From assembly GCF_030296935.1 (NCBI RefSeq), contig NZ_AP028032.1, positions 62,001 through 126,000 of the forward strand: 64,000 bases of DNA, in the 5' to 3' direction. The first letter of the stretch is position 1, and every line of letters starts with the position of its first letter. The notes beneath the pieces were generated by a model. The model was given only the letters and a program-made list of their open reading frames with translations. It was not told the origin of the DNA and searched no databases. Of this stretch, positions 27,373 through 36,686 are shown piece by piece. The translations under genes were made by a program, and so were the position numbers. Source of the stretch: Coprobacter fastidiosus. GTDB taxonomy: Bacteria; Bacteroidota; Bacteroidia; Bacteroidales; Coprobacteraceae.

Positions 27373-28782
27373 TTAAATACCTTTCCCTGTAAGTACTGTT
27401 TTTACTGTGTAAATAATAATTTTCAAATCAACTAATAAAGACATGTTTTCAAGGTAAAGAATCTCATATTTGAGTCGTTTTATCATTTCATCTATATTAC
27501 GCGCATAGCCGAATTTAACCATTCCCCATGATGTTATTCCCGGACGAACTTGATGCAATAGACTGTAATAGGGGGCACGGCGTATCAGTTGGTCTATAAA
27601 ATATTTTCTTTCGGGGCGTGGACCTACAATAGACATGTCTCCTTTTATGACGTTCCAGAATTGGGGTAATTCATCCAGTCTGTATTTGCGCATGACGTGA
27701 CCGAAAGGGGTTATGCGGGAGTCATTCTCATTCGATAGTGCCGGACCGTTTTTTTCGGCATTGTTTACCATCGTCCGAAATTTGTAAAGAGTAAATTCTT
27801 TTCTTCTGTAGCCGATGCGCTGTTGTTTGAAGATAACAGGCCCTTTCGATCCGGTTTTTATTTTTATCGCCAGAAATAAGAATAGAGGGGAGAGTATGAT
27901 TAGAGCGAGTACCGATAAAATTACGTCTAATAATCTTTTAATGTTTTTCTGGCAGTCAGAAAGAGAACATATACTTATATCGATAAATGGTGTTCCGTAT
28001 ATATTTGATAATTTTATACGGGATGTCAACATTTCGTATTCGCTGGCCTCTATCTGTATCGGTAGCCCGAGAGGGTATAAACTGTTGATCAGTTTATGCA
28101 TATTTTTGCGATTATGATGTTCTTGAGCGATGATAAGTTCTTCTATAGAAAATTCTTTGATCTTTTCAGGAAGTTCAGAGAATGTAAATATCGGTAAATC
28201 AGAGGAAATACATTCTTGTTGGTCATCGGTTCTTACATACCCGATAATTTTGTATCCCATAGATTTTTGCATGTGATTCAGTTCATAGACCAAATTTTGA
28301 GCTTTCTTACCTGCCCCGATAATCAAAGTATTGAAACCCCATATCCGATTATGTATTCGGAATGTCGCTCGTTGTGTGATAATGGCCCGACAAGTATATA
28401 CACAAGTAAACAGTATGCCGAATAGTCCTAAAATTAATTTATAACTGGTATAGACGTGAGATTGGTCGTTAAGCAGAGCTACAAAGAAAACGATAAAAGT
28501 ACAGAGCAGCGTAGAAAGAAATGTCGTGAAAAATTCGCCTAACCGGGATTTGAGGAAAGGATGATTATAGTATCCGGATAAATAAAAAATAAAAAGAAAT
28601 ATACAGGGAAAGATTATCTGTCCCTCTATTATTTTAGACGAATTTAAATAGCCCGATAAAGATCCGAATGAATATTGTATATTTAGCAAATGGTAACGGA
28701 ACAAATTGAACAAAAACCAAGCAAGGCTGACCGAAATGATGTCGCCTACGAAATATTTTGCTATTTGTAGTTTTTGTTTCAT
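27373..28782 (-). CDS. Polyprenyl glycosylphosphotransferase (exopolysaccharide initiating sugar transferase)
   Basis: 469 residues with the same architecture as the enzyme at 17701-19083 but clearly divergent. N-terminal membrane helices are followed by a nucleotide-binding-like region (NTLIIGAGKKAQNLVYELNH). The catalytic domain begins at KRLLDVILSVLALIILSPLF and shows GPVIFKQQRIGYRRKEFTLY, RKYRLDELPQFWNVIKGDMS and RPGITSWGMVKFGYARNIDE. It would start a lipid-linked surface glycan. Its start codon directly abuts the tsaC stop. Two such enzymes in one window suggest two separate surface polymers. Confidence 0.88.
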   Translation of the reverse strand: MKQKLQIAKYFVGDIISVSLAWFLFNLFRYHLLNIQYSFGSLSGYLNSSKIIEGQIIFPCIFLFIFYLSGYYNHPFLKSRLGEFFTTFLSTLLCTFIVFFVALLNDQSHVYTSYKLILGLFGILFTCVYTCRAIITQRATFRIHNRIWGFNTLIIGAGKKAQNLVYELNHMQKSMGYKIIGYVRTDDQQECISSDLPIFTFSELPEKIKEFSIEELIIAQEHHNRKNMHKLINSLYPLGLPIQIEASEYEMLTSRIKLSNIYGTPFIDISICSLSDCQKNIKRLLDVILSVLALIILSPLFLFLAIKIKTGSKGPVIFKQQRIGYRRKEFTLYKFRTMVNNAEKNGPALSNENDSRITPFGHVMRKYRLDELPQFWNVIKGDMSIVGPRPERKYFIDQLIRRAPYYSLLHQVRPGITSWGMVKFGYARNIDEMIKRLKYEILYLENMSLLVDLKIIIYTVKTVLTGKGI

Positions 28783-29346
28783 TTATGGCCGTAATATCTT
28801 AACTATCCCTCCCTCTTCCAATTTTATAACACTTGATGGTGACGGATGGGTCATTTCATTTTGACGGTATTCGACAATATAATCTACTGCATCTTTTATT
28901 TCTTGAGAAATTTCTGAAAAATTACGGGGAGAGGGTGCTCCACTGATATTGGCGGATGTCGAGACGATTGCTTTTCTGAATCTTTCGCAAAGTTTGTGTG
29001 AGAAAGGTTCTTTTGTTATGCGGATACCCACACTTCCGTCTTCTGCTAACAAATTATGGGCAAGATTACGGGCATTGGGATAAACTATGGTGAGAGGCTT
29101 ATCTGCTACTTCTACTAAGTCCCATGCTATATCCGGAACATGATCGGTATAAAAATCTATTTTTGCAGGACTATCTACTAAAACGATTAAAGCTTTGCTG
29201 TCGATTCGTTTTTTTATTTCATATACTCGTTTTACTGCAAGTTCATTGGTGGCATCACATCCGATTCCCCATATCGTGTCGGTCGGATATAATATGAGTC
29301 CGCCCTCTTGCATGATTTTGCATGCCTCTTTTATATCGTTATCCAT
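28783..29346 (-). CDS. tsaC: L-threonylcarbamoyladenylate synthase (TsaC/YrdC/Sua5)
   Basis: 187 residues from the ATG at 29346 (MDNDIKEACKIMQEGGLILY). Makes threonylcarbamoyl-AMP from threonine, bicarbonate and ATP for the t6A37 modification of tRNAs reading ANN codons. Conserved parts are LYPTDTIWGIGCDATNELAV, RVYEIKKRIDSKALIVLVDS and VSTSANISGAPSPRNF. It is the short YrdC form without the extra Sua5 domain. It is the first gene of a six-gene minus-strand run, with a good promoter just upstream. Confidence 0.93.
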   Translation of the reverse strand: MDNDIKEACKIMQEGGLILYPTDTIWGIGCDATNELAVKRVYEIKKRIDSKALIVLVDSPAKIDFYTDHVPDIAWDLVEVADKPLTIVYPNARNLAHNLLAEDGSVGIRITKEPFSHKLCERFRKAIVSTSANISGAPSPRNFSEISQEIKDAVDYIVEYRQNEMTHPSPSSVIKLEEGGIVKILRP

Positions 29347-29376
29347 GTGAAGAGTTGTTATATAACTGACAACTCG

Positions 29377-29407
29377 CAAAGTTAAAAAATCACTTTCCGA
29401 TTACAAA
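29377..29407 (-). promoter_or_regulatory. Promoter of the tsaC-fmt-ClC operon
   Basis: On the minus strand TTTG (29407-29404) is followed by a 19-nt spacer and TAACTTTG (29384-29377), an exact fit to the Bacteroides sigma consensus. Between this box and the start codon GAGTTGT (29352-29358) and ACAACTC (29369-29375) form an inverted repeat near the expected transcript start. Confidence 0.6.
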
Positions 29408-29424
29408 ATAAATGTCTCTATTTC

Positions 29425-29592
29425 TTTTAAGGCCTATCTGAGTTTTACTCGGGCAAAGTTTGAGAGAAGCCTTCGTTAATAGTCAGTTTCCTTCTTGAAA
29501 AAAGAATTGTACCGAGTTATAACCAGGGAGAAAATGCAAAGATAACTTGATGATATTTTTATTATTGGAAAATTTGGACAGGCTCAAAAGAA
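29425..29592 (-). repeat. Intergenic repeat element, copy D (inverted orientation)
   Basis: On the minus strand the stretch opens with GAGCCTGTCCAAATTTT, then has ATATCATCA, 13 nt, TTTTCTCCCTGG, TATAAC, a small hairpin (TTCTT/AAGAA), and closes with CGAGTAAAACTCAGATAGGC. This is the same order as copies A-C at 41.0, 43.4 and 60.6 kb, with about 10 nt missing before the hairpin. The two ends are imperfect inverted repeats. It lies between tsaC and the susC promoter region. No protein is encoded. Confidence 0.7.
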
Positions 29593-29808
29593 ATGGAAAA
29601 TTGAGAAATATTCTCATAAAATTTAAGTAGCCTCTCATACCGTTATTAAAAAAATGCGAAGATTTTTTTGTTTTGAATGGTTTCTTATTCTCTTAATAGT
29701 GATATCGGGTATTGTTGTTTCTATCAAATAATTTATTAGTACAGCGTATTTATTTTAAAAATATTATTACAATCTGCTTTTTGTTAATAGTTTTTCTTTT
29801 TTGTGCAT

Positions 29809-29843
29809 TTTGTAATCCGATAAAAAGAATGAATTTATTTTTG
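29809..29843 (+). promoter_or_regulatory. Possible promoter of the susC operon
   Basis: TATTTTTG (29836-29843) fits TAnnTTTG, and TTTG at 29809-29812 lies 23 nt upstream, slightly too far. It would give a leader of about 170 nt. The rest of the 677-nt gap between tsaC and susC holds repeat copy D and AT-rich sequence in which I see nothing else. Confidence 0.3.
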
Positions 29844-30023
29844 TATTTTAGGTTTATATAATAATAAATAACTTATTTGTTGTGTGTAAATTTAAAAAAA
29901 GGAACATATTATTAATTTTCTTCAAATCTTTTGTACTTCTCAAATTCGTTTCACACATTTGTAAAATTATTTAAAAAATGAATAGAAAGGCTTTTTTGAT
30001 AGACTTTATTTAATCTGAAAAAT

Positions 30024-33000
30024 ATGCGAAGGTTTTTATATCATTTACTGATTATAATTTTGTTATTGTCGGTAAATCAAAGTGTAGAAGCTCAAGAGGC
30101 TGGAGTCAGAAAGGTGACAGGTGTTGTTATTGATACTGAACGTAGTCCAGTTGTCGGGGCTTCGATTCTTGTGCAAGAAACCAAGAAGGGAACTGTTACG
30201 GATATGGATGGAAAGTTTACTATCTCTGTTCCTGCAGATAAGGCTACTTTGGTTTTTTCTTTCATCGGAATGGAATCTGAAACTATTATTGTTACCAAGC
30301 AGACCGATTTAAAAGTTGTTTTGAAGAATAATGATCATCAGATCGGAGAAGTCGTGGTTCAAGGGGCATACGGTACTATTCAGAAAAGATCCGATATGGT
30401 AGGGAGTGCATTTCAGGTAGGATCAAAAGAGTTAAAGTATCTTCCGGCCGGACGAGTTGATGATATGTTGGACGGTTTGATTCCGGGTATGCGTATAGAG
30501 CCTAATACTGATTCTCCATCGGTCAGAACTCGTAATAATGTCCGTATTCGAGGTGACGGTTCTTTGAATGCGTCGAGCGAACCGATGTGGATTGTCGATG
30601 GTGTGCCTGTATATACGGGTACGGCAACGAATATTATAGAAGGAATGAACACGAGTATAAGCCCGCTCTCTTTTTTGAATCCGGACGATATCGAATCTAT
30701 TACGGTTTTAAAAGATGCTTCTGCTACTGCTATTTACGGTGTTAATGCTTCGAATGGTGTTATTTTGATCACTACTAAAAAGGGCCATTCGGGAAAGACC
30801 GTGCTGAATGCTACGGTGCAGTATGGAGTTTCGTTTTTAAATGAATCGACACGTTTTAAAACTACAAACAGCTCACAATACCTTGAGTTGGCTCGGGAAG
30901 CTTGGCTGAACGGCGGTGAGAAAAATCTGGATTATTTCCCATATACAGATAATCCTCATGATTCGTATTCGACGACAAATACCAATTGGCATGATCTTCT
31001 TTTCGGGAATGGACAGACCTTACAGGTTAACGTCTCTGCAAGCGGAGGAAGTGAACGAATGTCTAACCGTTTGTCTGCATCTTATTATCAAGAGGATCAA
31101 ATTGAAAAAGGCAATCGTCAGCAGCGTATTACGTTAAGATCGGTTACGAATGTACAGATACACCCTAAGTTTTCTTCTTCTGTTACATTAGGAGTTTCCT
31201 ATAACCCGAATAATTTGTTTGCCGTATCGAAAAGCTATTATCAATTGTTGCCTATTTTTTCTCCTTATGATATGGACGGAACAACTTATAGGCTGTATGA
31301 TAATATAATCGACGGAACGACAACAGATAGCTTTGGAAATGTAGTCCCGAATTGGAAAAAGAAGAAACTTTTTAATTCGTTGGCTTATAGGGCTGAGAAT
31401 TCGGATAAGCAACGTGCGGTACAAGCTGAAGGCAACTTTTCTTTAAAATATGATATTATTCAAGGACTTAACGCTACAGTACAATTCGGTGTAAATTATT
31501 TGAATAATCATGGAGCTTCTTATGATGCTCGGACAAATTGGGCGGGAATGGACTCTAATGGAGAGGGAATCGGTTATGCTCGTAGAGAAGAATCGAATGT
31601 GCTTACATGGGTCAATGTGTACCGGGTAAATCTCGATCGCCGTTTTGGGAAACATGGAGTAAATTCTGTTGTCGGTATTGAGTTGAAAAATGTTTCTCGA
31701 GATTCTCACAGCGCTTCGGGCAGCGGATTTATGAATGATTTTATTCAAGAAGTCGGTTATGCTGAGCAGGATAGCCGATTAGGTTCTAGTAGTTCTGATA
31801 TTACCCGGAATCTTTCCTACTTTTTTTCGGCAGGATATAATTGGGCTTCTCGTTATTATCTGACAGTTTCGGGTCGAAGAGACGGAAGTTCTGATTTTGG
31901 AAAGTTTGCGCGTTGGGCTAATTCGGCATCGATCGGAGCTTCTTGGAATATTCATAACGAACCTTTTTATTCATGGGATTTTATGGATGTATTGAAATTG
32001 AAAGGTTCGTATGGAAATATGAATAATTCGCGTTCGAGCGTTTCTGCAAAAGGCGCTTATAATTATAGCGACTCTTATTTTTATGATAACCGATTAGGGG
32101 CTGTCATGTCAGAACCGCCTAATCCGGGATTGACGTGGGAAACTACTTACAAGACTAATGTCAGTATTCGTGCACGTTTTTTAGAACGGTTTGATATGGA
32201 ATTGGAATATTATCGGAATGTGACGGAGAATATGCTGAGTAAGTTGGGGGTATCCCGTGCTGTGGGTAGCACGCGTATTTATCGTAATGCCGGATCGATG
32301 CGAAATCAAGGGGTAGAGTTTAATATGAATACGGTCAATATACGGATGAAAGATTTTGAATGGACTACCGATTTTAATATTGCTCATAATAAAAATAAGA
32401 TATTAGAGCTGTATAGTGACACGGAAGTCGGTCGTATAACTAATGTTTGGAGAAAAGGAGAAGATAAAAATGTTTATTATTTGGTCCGCTGGGCAGGGGT
32501 AGATCCTCGTGACGGAAGCCCTCTGTGGTATGATAAGAACGGTAATATAACCCGATCATTTAGTTATGATAATAGAGTCCCGTATAAAACTTCTTCTCCG
32601 ACTGTTTATGGAGGATTCCATAATACATTCAGATGGAAAGATCTTTTGTTGCGTGTAAATATGACCTATTCTATCGGTGGATATTTGTTGAGTTCATTTA
32701 TGTCGGGATCATTAGATGACGGACGTAGTGTTCTATCTTACAATCAGCCGATCGAGGCGCTCGATCGTTGGCAAAATCCCGGAGACTTGGCGGTGAATCC
32801 GAAATTTGTCAATAATAATCCGAGTAAATCGAGTATGTACTCGACTCGGTATCTGTATAAGGCGACATATTTTGAATTGAAGAATATCGTTTTGACATAT
32901 AATCTTCCGAAGTCGATTTGTAAAAAGATGAATATGAGCGGATGTACTCTTTCTCTTATTGGAGATAATGTGGCAATATTTACTCCGGATCAGAAAAAAG

Positions 33001-33080
33001 GGAAAAACAGTTATAAAACTTTAATGAACGGATTCCCGATGACAACGACCTATTCGGTGAGCTTAGGTGTATCTTTCTAA
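30024..33080 (+). CDS. SusC/RagA-type TonB-dependent outer-membrane transporter
   Basis: 1,018 residues. A signal peptide ends at about SVEAQEAG. A carboxypeptidase-regulatory-like domain follows (VRKVTGVVIDTERSPVVGAS, residues about 28-115). The plug domain carries the SusC signature VLKDASATAIYGVNASNGVI, then a 22-strand barrel ends in a terminal aromatic residue (TYSVSLGVSF). It imports bulky ligands across the outer membrane, powered by TonB, with the SusD partner as lid. There is no STN (sigma-signalling) domain at the N-terminus, and no sigma/anti-sigma or hybrid two-component gene is beside it. The ligand is unknown; the downstream peptidase suggests peptides, as for RagAB of Porphyromonas gingivalis. 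Confidence 0.95.
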   Translation: MRRFLYHLLIIILLLSVNQSVEAQEAGVRKVTGVVIDTERSPVVGASILVQETKKGTVTDMDGKFTISVPADKATLVFSFIGMESETIIVTKQTDLKVVLKNNDHQIGEVVVQGAYGTIQKRSDMVGSAFQVGSKELKYLPAGRVDDMLDGLIPGMRIEPNTDSPSVRTRNNVRIRGDGSLNASSEPMWIVDGVPVYTGTATNIIEGMNTSISPLSFLNPDDIESITVLKDASATAIYGVNASNGVILITTKKGHSGKTVLNATVQYGVSFLNESTRFKTTNSSQYLELAREAWLNGGEKNLDYFPYTDNPHDSYSTTNTNWHDLLFGNGQTLQVNVSASGGSERMSNRLSASYYQEDQIEKGNRQQRITLRSVTNVQIHPKFSSSVTLGVSYNPNNLFAVSKSYYQLLPIFSPYDMDGTTYRLYDNIIDGTTTDSFGNVVPNWKKKKLFNSLAYRAENSDKQRAVQAEGNFSLKYDIIQGLNATVQFGVNYLNNHGASYDARTNWAGMDSNGEGIGYARREESNVLTWVNVYRVNLDRRFGKHGVNSVVGIELKNVSRDSHSASGSGFMNDFIQEVGYAEQDSRLGSSSSDITRNLSYFFSAGYNWASRYYLTVSGRRDGSSDFGKFARWANSASIGASWNIHNEPFYSWDFMDVLKLKGSYGNMNNSRSSVSAKGAYNYSDSYFYDNRLGAVMSEPPNPGLTWETTYKTNVSIRARFLERFDMELEYYRNVTENMLSKLGVSRAVGSTRIYRNAGSMRNQGVEFNMNTVNIRMKDFEWTTDFNIAHNKNKILELYSDTEVGRITNVWRKGEDKNVYYLVRWAGVDPRDGSPLWYDKNGNITRSFSYDNRVPYKTSSPTVYGGFHNTFRWKDLLLRVNMTYSIGGYLLSSFMSGSLDDGRSVLSYNQPIEALDRWQNPGDLAVNPKFVNNNPSKSSMYSTRYLYKATYFELKNIVLTYNLPKSICKKMNMSGCTLSLIGDNVAIFTPDQKKGKNSYKTLMNGFPMTTTYSVSLGVSF

Positions 33081-33089
33081 ATAACGAAT

Positions 33090-34517
33090 ATGATGAGAAG
33101 AATATATAAAATTTTGTTTTGGATTGCTCTTGCCGGTTTTCAGGGATGCAGTTTCCTGGAAGTAGAAAAATTCGGTAAAAGCGATATAGAAACCTTTTTT
33201 TCGGATGTTGACGGATTACGGTCCGGATTGGCGGGCTCTTATCGTTTGTTGTATAATTTCTATGACGGAGAATTTTCTGAATATCCTGAGGTTGCAGCAG
33301 ATATGTTGTATTTATCTAATTCAGAAGGAGTAAGTATTGCCGATCAGTATAATTATACTTCCGATCCGGCTCAGGAAACCGGCGCTGTGGGGTATATCTG
33401 GAGAGATGGATTGGAGATAATAGGGAATGTAAATAATATATTGCAATATGCTCCCGATTTGAAAGAAAAATATCCGGGAAATGCGGCAGAGATAGAACTT
33501 ATTCGGGCTCAGGCTCTCTATATCCGGGCATTAGTTCATCTAAACCTTTGCTGCTGTTATGGCCAACATTATACTTATACGCCTGATGCCTCACATTGGG
33601 GAGTCCCCAATCTCTCTATTTTGCCCAGTGCGAATGACCCCGTGTTGCGGGCTTCGGTATATGATGTTTATAATAAACGTATTATCCCGGATTTGGAAGA
33701 GGCTATAGGAATTTTCGGATCTACGACAATGGATTGTTATCATGCTTCTGCAACAGCATGTGAAGCTTTGCTTGCCAGAGTATATCTTTATATGGAGCAG
33801 TGGCAAAAAGCAAGTGACTATGCGACAACGGTTATTGCTAAAGTTCCTTTAACCTCGTATGAAAATTATGTCAATATGTATGTTAATATAGAAACTGGGA
33901 GTGAGGCTATATTCCGGTTAAACGGTTTTCGGGCTTCAAAAGATCTGTGGAAATTTTATGATCCTGTGTCTCCTATCGCTCGTCCGGCAGATACATTATA
34001 TACCTTTTTTGACCAACCTGACGATATTCGTCTCGAATTGCTTTATGCTACAAAAGATGAAGTTAAAACTAAAGCATGCCGTAAATTTTATGTAGCTAAA
34101 GATGTGGTTGAGGATGACAAGCATTATGATCCGTTCGTTTCGAGGGTGTCGGAGATGTATTTGATTAGAGCGGAGGCCAATTGTTATCTTCCCGGAGGAG
34201 AAACAACTGCGGCAAATGACATCAAAGCATTGCAGGCAAGGGCTTTAGGAAAACAGCCTTCGGAAATTAATTTAGTTTATAGCAGTGTTGAAGATTTACT
34301 GAAATTAGTTGAGAAAGAACGTATTAAAGAGCTTTGTTTTGAGGGGCATAGATTGTTTGATATTACTCGGAAAAAACAAAATATGGTGCGTGAATCAAGT
34401 ACGAATTCTATCGTAAAAATAAAAACTTATCCTAATGATTGGTTTGTGTTACCTATACCTATGGATGAGATTGAGGCCAATCCCGAGATACAGCTTAATC
34501 CGGGAGTTAATTATTGA
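33090..34517 (+). CDS. SusD/RagB-family surface lipoprotein
   Basis: 475 residues, starting 9 nt after susC. Signal with lipobox at ALAGFQGCSFLEVEKFGKSD; the sequence after the Cys is typical for SusD proteins (FLEVEKFGKSDIETFFSD). TPR-like helices include AEIELIRAQALYIRALVHLN and ALLARVYLYMEQWQKASDYA. The C-terminal part has SEMYLIRAEANCYLPGGE, VEKERIKELCFEGHRLFDIT and FVLPIPMDEIEANPEIQLNP, all classic SusD_RagB features. It acts as the ligand-capturing lid of the SusC barrel on the cell surface. Confidence 0.95.
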   Translation: MMRRIYKILFWIALAGFQGCSFLEVEKFGKSDIETFFSDVDGLRSGLAGSYRLLYNFYDGEFSEYPEVAADMLYLSNSEGVSIADQYNYTSDPAQETGAVGYIWRDGLEIIGNVNNILQYAPDLKEKYPGNAAEIELIRAQALYIRALVHLNLCCCYGQHYTYTPDASHWGVPNLSILPSANDPVLRASVYDVYNKRIIPDLEEAIGIFGSTTMDCYHASATACEALLARVYLYMEQWQKASDYATTVIAKVPLTSYENYVNMYVNIETGSEAIFRLNGFRASKDLWKFYDPVSPIARPADTLYTFFDQPDDIRLELLYATKDEVKTKACRKFYVAKDVVEDDKHYDPFVSRVSEMYLIRAEANCYLPGGETTAANDIKALQARALGKQPSEINLVYSSVEDLLKLVEKERIKELCFEGHRLFDITRKKQNMVRESSTNSIVKIKTYPNDWFVLPIPMDEIEANPEIQLNPGVNY

Positions 34518-34542
34518 TTGATAAAATTTAGTAGTTATAGAT

Positions 34543-35010
34543 ATGAAATTTGTAAAAATATTATTTCTCCTGGCTGTAGCTATTGTACTTTCTTCTTGTT
34601 CTAAAGATGAAGAACCGTTCGATCATCCTTTTATTTATATTGCTGATGCACAGGGAGGATCATCTGCTGTTATAGATTGTGACGGTACTTTTGTCGCTAC
34701 TTATTATGTGTATATGAGTACGAAAAAAATTGCAGAAGATGTCACGGTTGATTATGAACTTGTCGTAGGAGACGGTTTACAGGAAGGTGTTGATTTTAGA
34801 CAAGTATCTCCCGGTTCTTCTATCGTGTTTCCCAGCGGTGTATATGAAAGGCCTATTCGTATAGAGTGGTTGAATCACATGATTGAAGCAGGGAAAAATA
34901 ATACGGTTAAGATTGTATTGAAGAGTAACAGTAAGAATTTTACTATCGGATTTCCGGGACCGGATCACTTGAATAGTGAATATACGATTACCAAGCAAAT
35001 ACCATTTTAA
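34543..35010 (+). CDS. Small lipoprotein with DUF4843/Calx-beta-like domain
   Basis: 155 residues. Lipobox at VLSSCSKDEE. The body is an all-beta domain with YVYMSTKKIAEDVTVDYEL, VSPGSSIVFPSGVYERPIRI and TIGFPGPDHLNSEYTI, a pattern I associate with DUF4843 or DUF1735 proteins in SusCD loci. These are thought to be extracellular ligand-binding or scaffold lipoproteins. Third gene of the susC operon, 25 nt after susD. The family name is a recollection, not a search result. Confidence 0.65.
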   Translation: MKFVKILFLLAVAIVLSSCSKDEEPFDHPFIYIADAQGGSSAVIDCDGTFVATYYVYMSTKKIAEDVTVDYELVVGDGLQEGVDFRQVSPGSSIVFPSGVYERPIRIEWLNHMIEAGKNNTVKIVLKSNSKNFTIGFPGPDHLNSEYTITKQIPF

Positions 35011-35050
35011 ATTGTTTAATGAGAGGGTTTTCCTCTATAAAAAATTGAGT

Positions 35051-36553
35051 ATGAAGAAGTTATTTTTTAATTTGCTCTTATTGAGTATGTGCAGTGCATT
35101 ATTTGTTGCCTGCTCTGATGATGACAATGACGGGGATGTTACCGCTGTTGTCGGTTTAAAGTCTTTCGGGTTTTATGCCGAAGATAATTCTGCTTTGGCT
35201 GAAGATTATATCGTTCCTGAAATCACAGGGGATATGAGAATAGCTGTACCTGCTAATACGGATATTTCAGCTTTGGTTGCCCGATTTACGACAGAAGATG
35301 GGAATGAGGTGAAGATAAACGGCGTGTTGCAAGAAAGCGGAGTGACTGCTAATGATTATACTTATCCGGTTGATATTATTGTAACGGATACCAAATCGAA
35401 TACTTCGAAAAGTTATGTAATTACTATTGTGTTCCAATCTCCTAAAATATGGAAAAAGATAACCGATTTTAACCCTACATCAGAACTTGCCGGAGATTTT
35501 GCAATGAAAGTGAATCCGAAAGATAATATGCCTTATATTGCTTATACGGTAGATGATAATGGCTCTGATAAGTTATGTGTTGCCAAATGGAATGGTTCTG
35601 CTTTCGAAAATGTGGGTACAGAAAATTTCTCAACGGCAGTTTCAGGTGGTATAGATATTGCTTTTGATCCCGATGGTATTCCTTATGTATTATATATAGA
35701 TAAAGATAACGGAACTGCCGCGACCGTTATGAAATATACGGGTGGCAATTGGAGTGTCGTTGGAAATCCGGGATTTTCTATTAAGGCCAACGCTTCTTCT
35801 GGAACGACATTAGCTATCGATCCTCAGACAAAAAATCCGGTTGTCGTTACCATATCCAATAATGCTTCAGCCGCTATTGCTCGTCGTGCTCCCGAATTGT
35901 CTTATTTCAACGGGTCAAGTTGGGTAACGGCACAAGTATTTACCGGACGTCCGGGAGTGAGTGGCACGACTTATGCTGCTTTTGTTCCTGTAGCCACAAC
36001 TTATGGAAATAGTGTTTATATTGCAATGTCGAATAACGGTGCCGGCTATTCTTTGTACAAATTTACGAATGGTACGATCGCTCCGGTAGTTGAAGGAGGA
36101 TTCCTTAAAGAAGGTGCGACTTCGAACGGTATTAAAGATTTGTCTATAGATATTGATGGTAATGGTAATGTATTCCTTTGCACTGTAGATAATGCGGATA
36201 CGGAAGACGGAAATCCAAGATTGTTTAAATATAATCTGGAATCGGGACAATTGGCCATAGTAGGCGGTGCGATAAATAATGTTTTTGAATCGCACAATTT
36301 TTACAAAGTCGCTGTCGATGCTCAGAATACACCGTTTGTAGTTTATCGTGATTATAAAGGACTTAAGAACTCGTTCGTTATCAATCTTGATAATACGACC
36401 AAACAGTGGAGCGATGCGTTTGCCTTGAATACAGCTTCTTCAGAACGTGCGTTTGTCGATTTCAACAGTAATAACGATGGTTTTATCGGTGTGCTTATGG
36501 AAGAAGGCAATGTGATAGAACTTTATACTTATGTTGATGTTGATGCTGATTAA
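35051..36553 (+). CDS. Surface lipoprotein with N-terminal Ig-like domain and beta-propeller-like body
   Basis: 500 residues from the ATG at 35051; the frame extends upstream into the previous gene but the signal peptide (MKKLFFNLLLLSMCSALFVA, Cys about 21) fixes the start. Residues about 35-140 resemble the DUF5018-like domain found at the front of many Bacteroidetes lipoproteins (IAVPANTDISALVARFTTED, VITIVFQSP). The rest has repeating blades of about 50-60 residues with DGIPYVLYIDKDN, GNVFLCTVDNADTEDGN and TPFVVYRDYKG, indicating a beta-propeller. No catalytic motif is seen. It is likely the ligand-binding surface protein of this SusCD system, and a terminator follows. Confidence 0.72.
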   Translation: MKKLFFNLLLLSMCSALFVACSDDDNDGDVTAVVGLKSFGFYAEDNSALAEDYIVPEITGDMRIAVPANTDISALVARFTTEDGNEVKINGVLQESGVTANDYTYPVDIIVTDTKSNTSKSYVITIVFQSPKIWKKITDFNPTSELAGDFAMKVNPKDNMPYIAYTVDDNGSDKLCVAKWNGSAFENVGTENFSTAVSGGIDIAFDPDGIPYVLYIDKDNGTAATVMKYTGGNWSVVGNPGFSIKANASSGTTLAIDPQTKNPVVVTISNNASAAIARRAPELSYFNGSSWVTAQVFTGRPGVSGTTYAAFVPVATTYGNSVYIAMSNNGAGYSLYKFTNGTIAPVVEGGFLKEGATSNGIKDLSIDIDGNGNVFLCTVDNADTEDGNPRLFKYNLESGQLAIVGGAINNVFESHNFYKVAVDAQNTPFVVYRDYKGLKNSFVINLDNTTKQWSDAFALNTASSERAFVDFNSNNDGFIGVLMEEGNVIELYTYVDVDAD

Positions 36554-36580
36554 TTGTCGATAAATATTAATAAGTGAAAC

Positions 36581-36612
36581 AGGAGCATAGCTACATCTAT
36601 GCTCCTGCTTTT
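36581..36612 (+). terminator. Rho-independent terminator ending the susCD operon
   Basis: AGGAGCATAG (36581-36590) pairs with CTATGCTCCT (36597-36606) across a 6-nt loop and is followed by a T-rich tract. Confidence 0.85.
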
Positions 36613-36649
36613 CTTTCCGTTTAGAATAATGTTGCAACTAATATTGAAA

Positions 36650-36657
36650 TAACTTTG
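36650..36657 (+). promoter_or_regulatory. Possible -7 box for the M16 peptidase-phosphoesterase unit
   Basis: TAACTTTG fits TAnnTTTG and ends 29 nt before the start codon at 36687; no upstream box is at the right distance. With the terminator just before it, this suggests transcription independent of susCD. Confidence 0.35.
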
Positions 36658-36686
36658 GAAAACATCTCGTATATTGCTATTCTTAT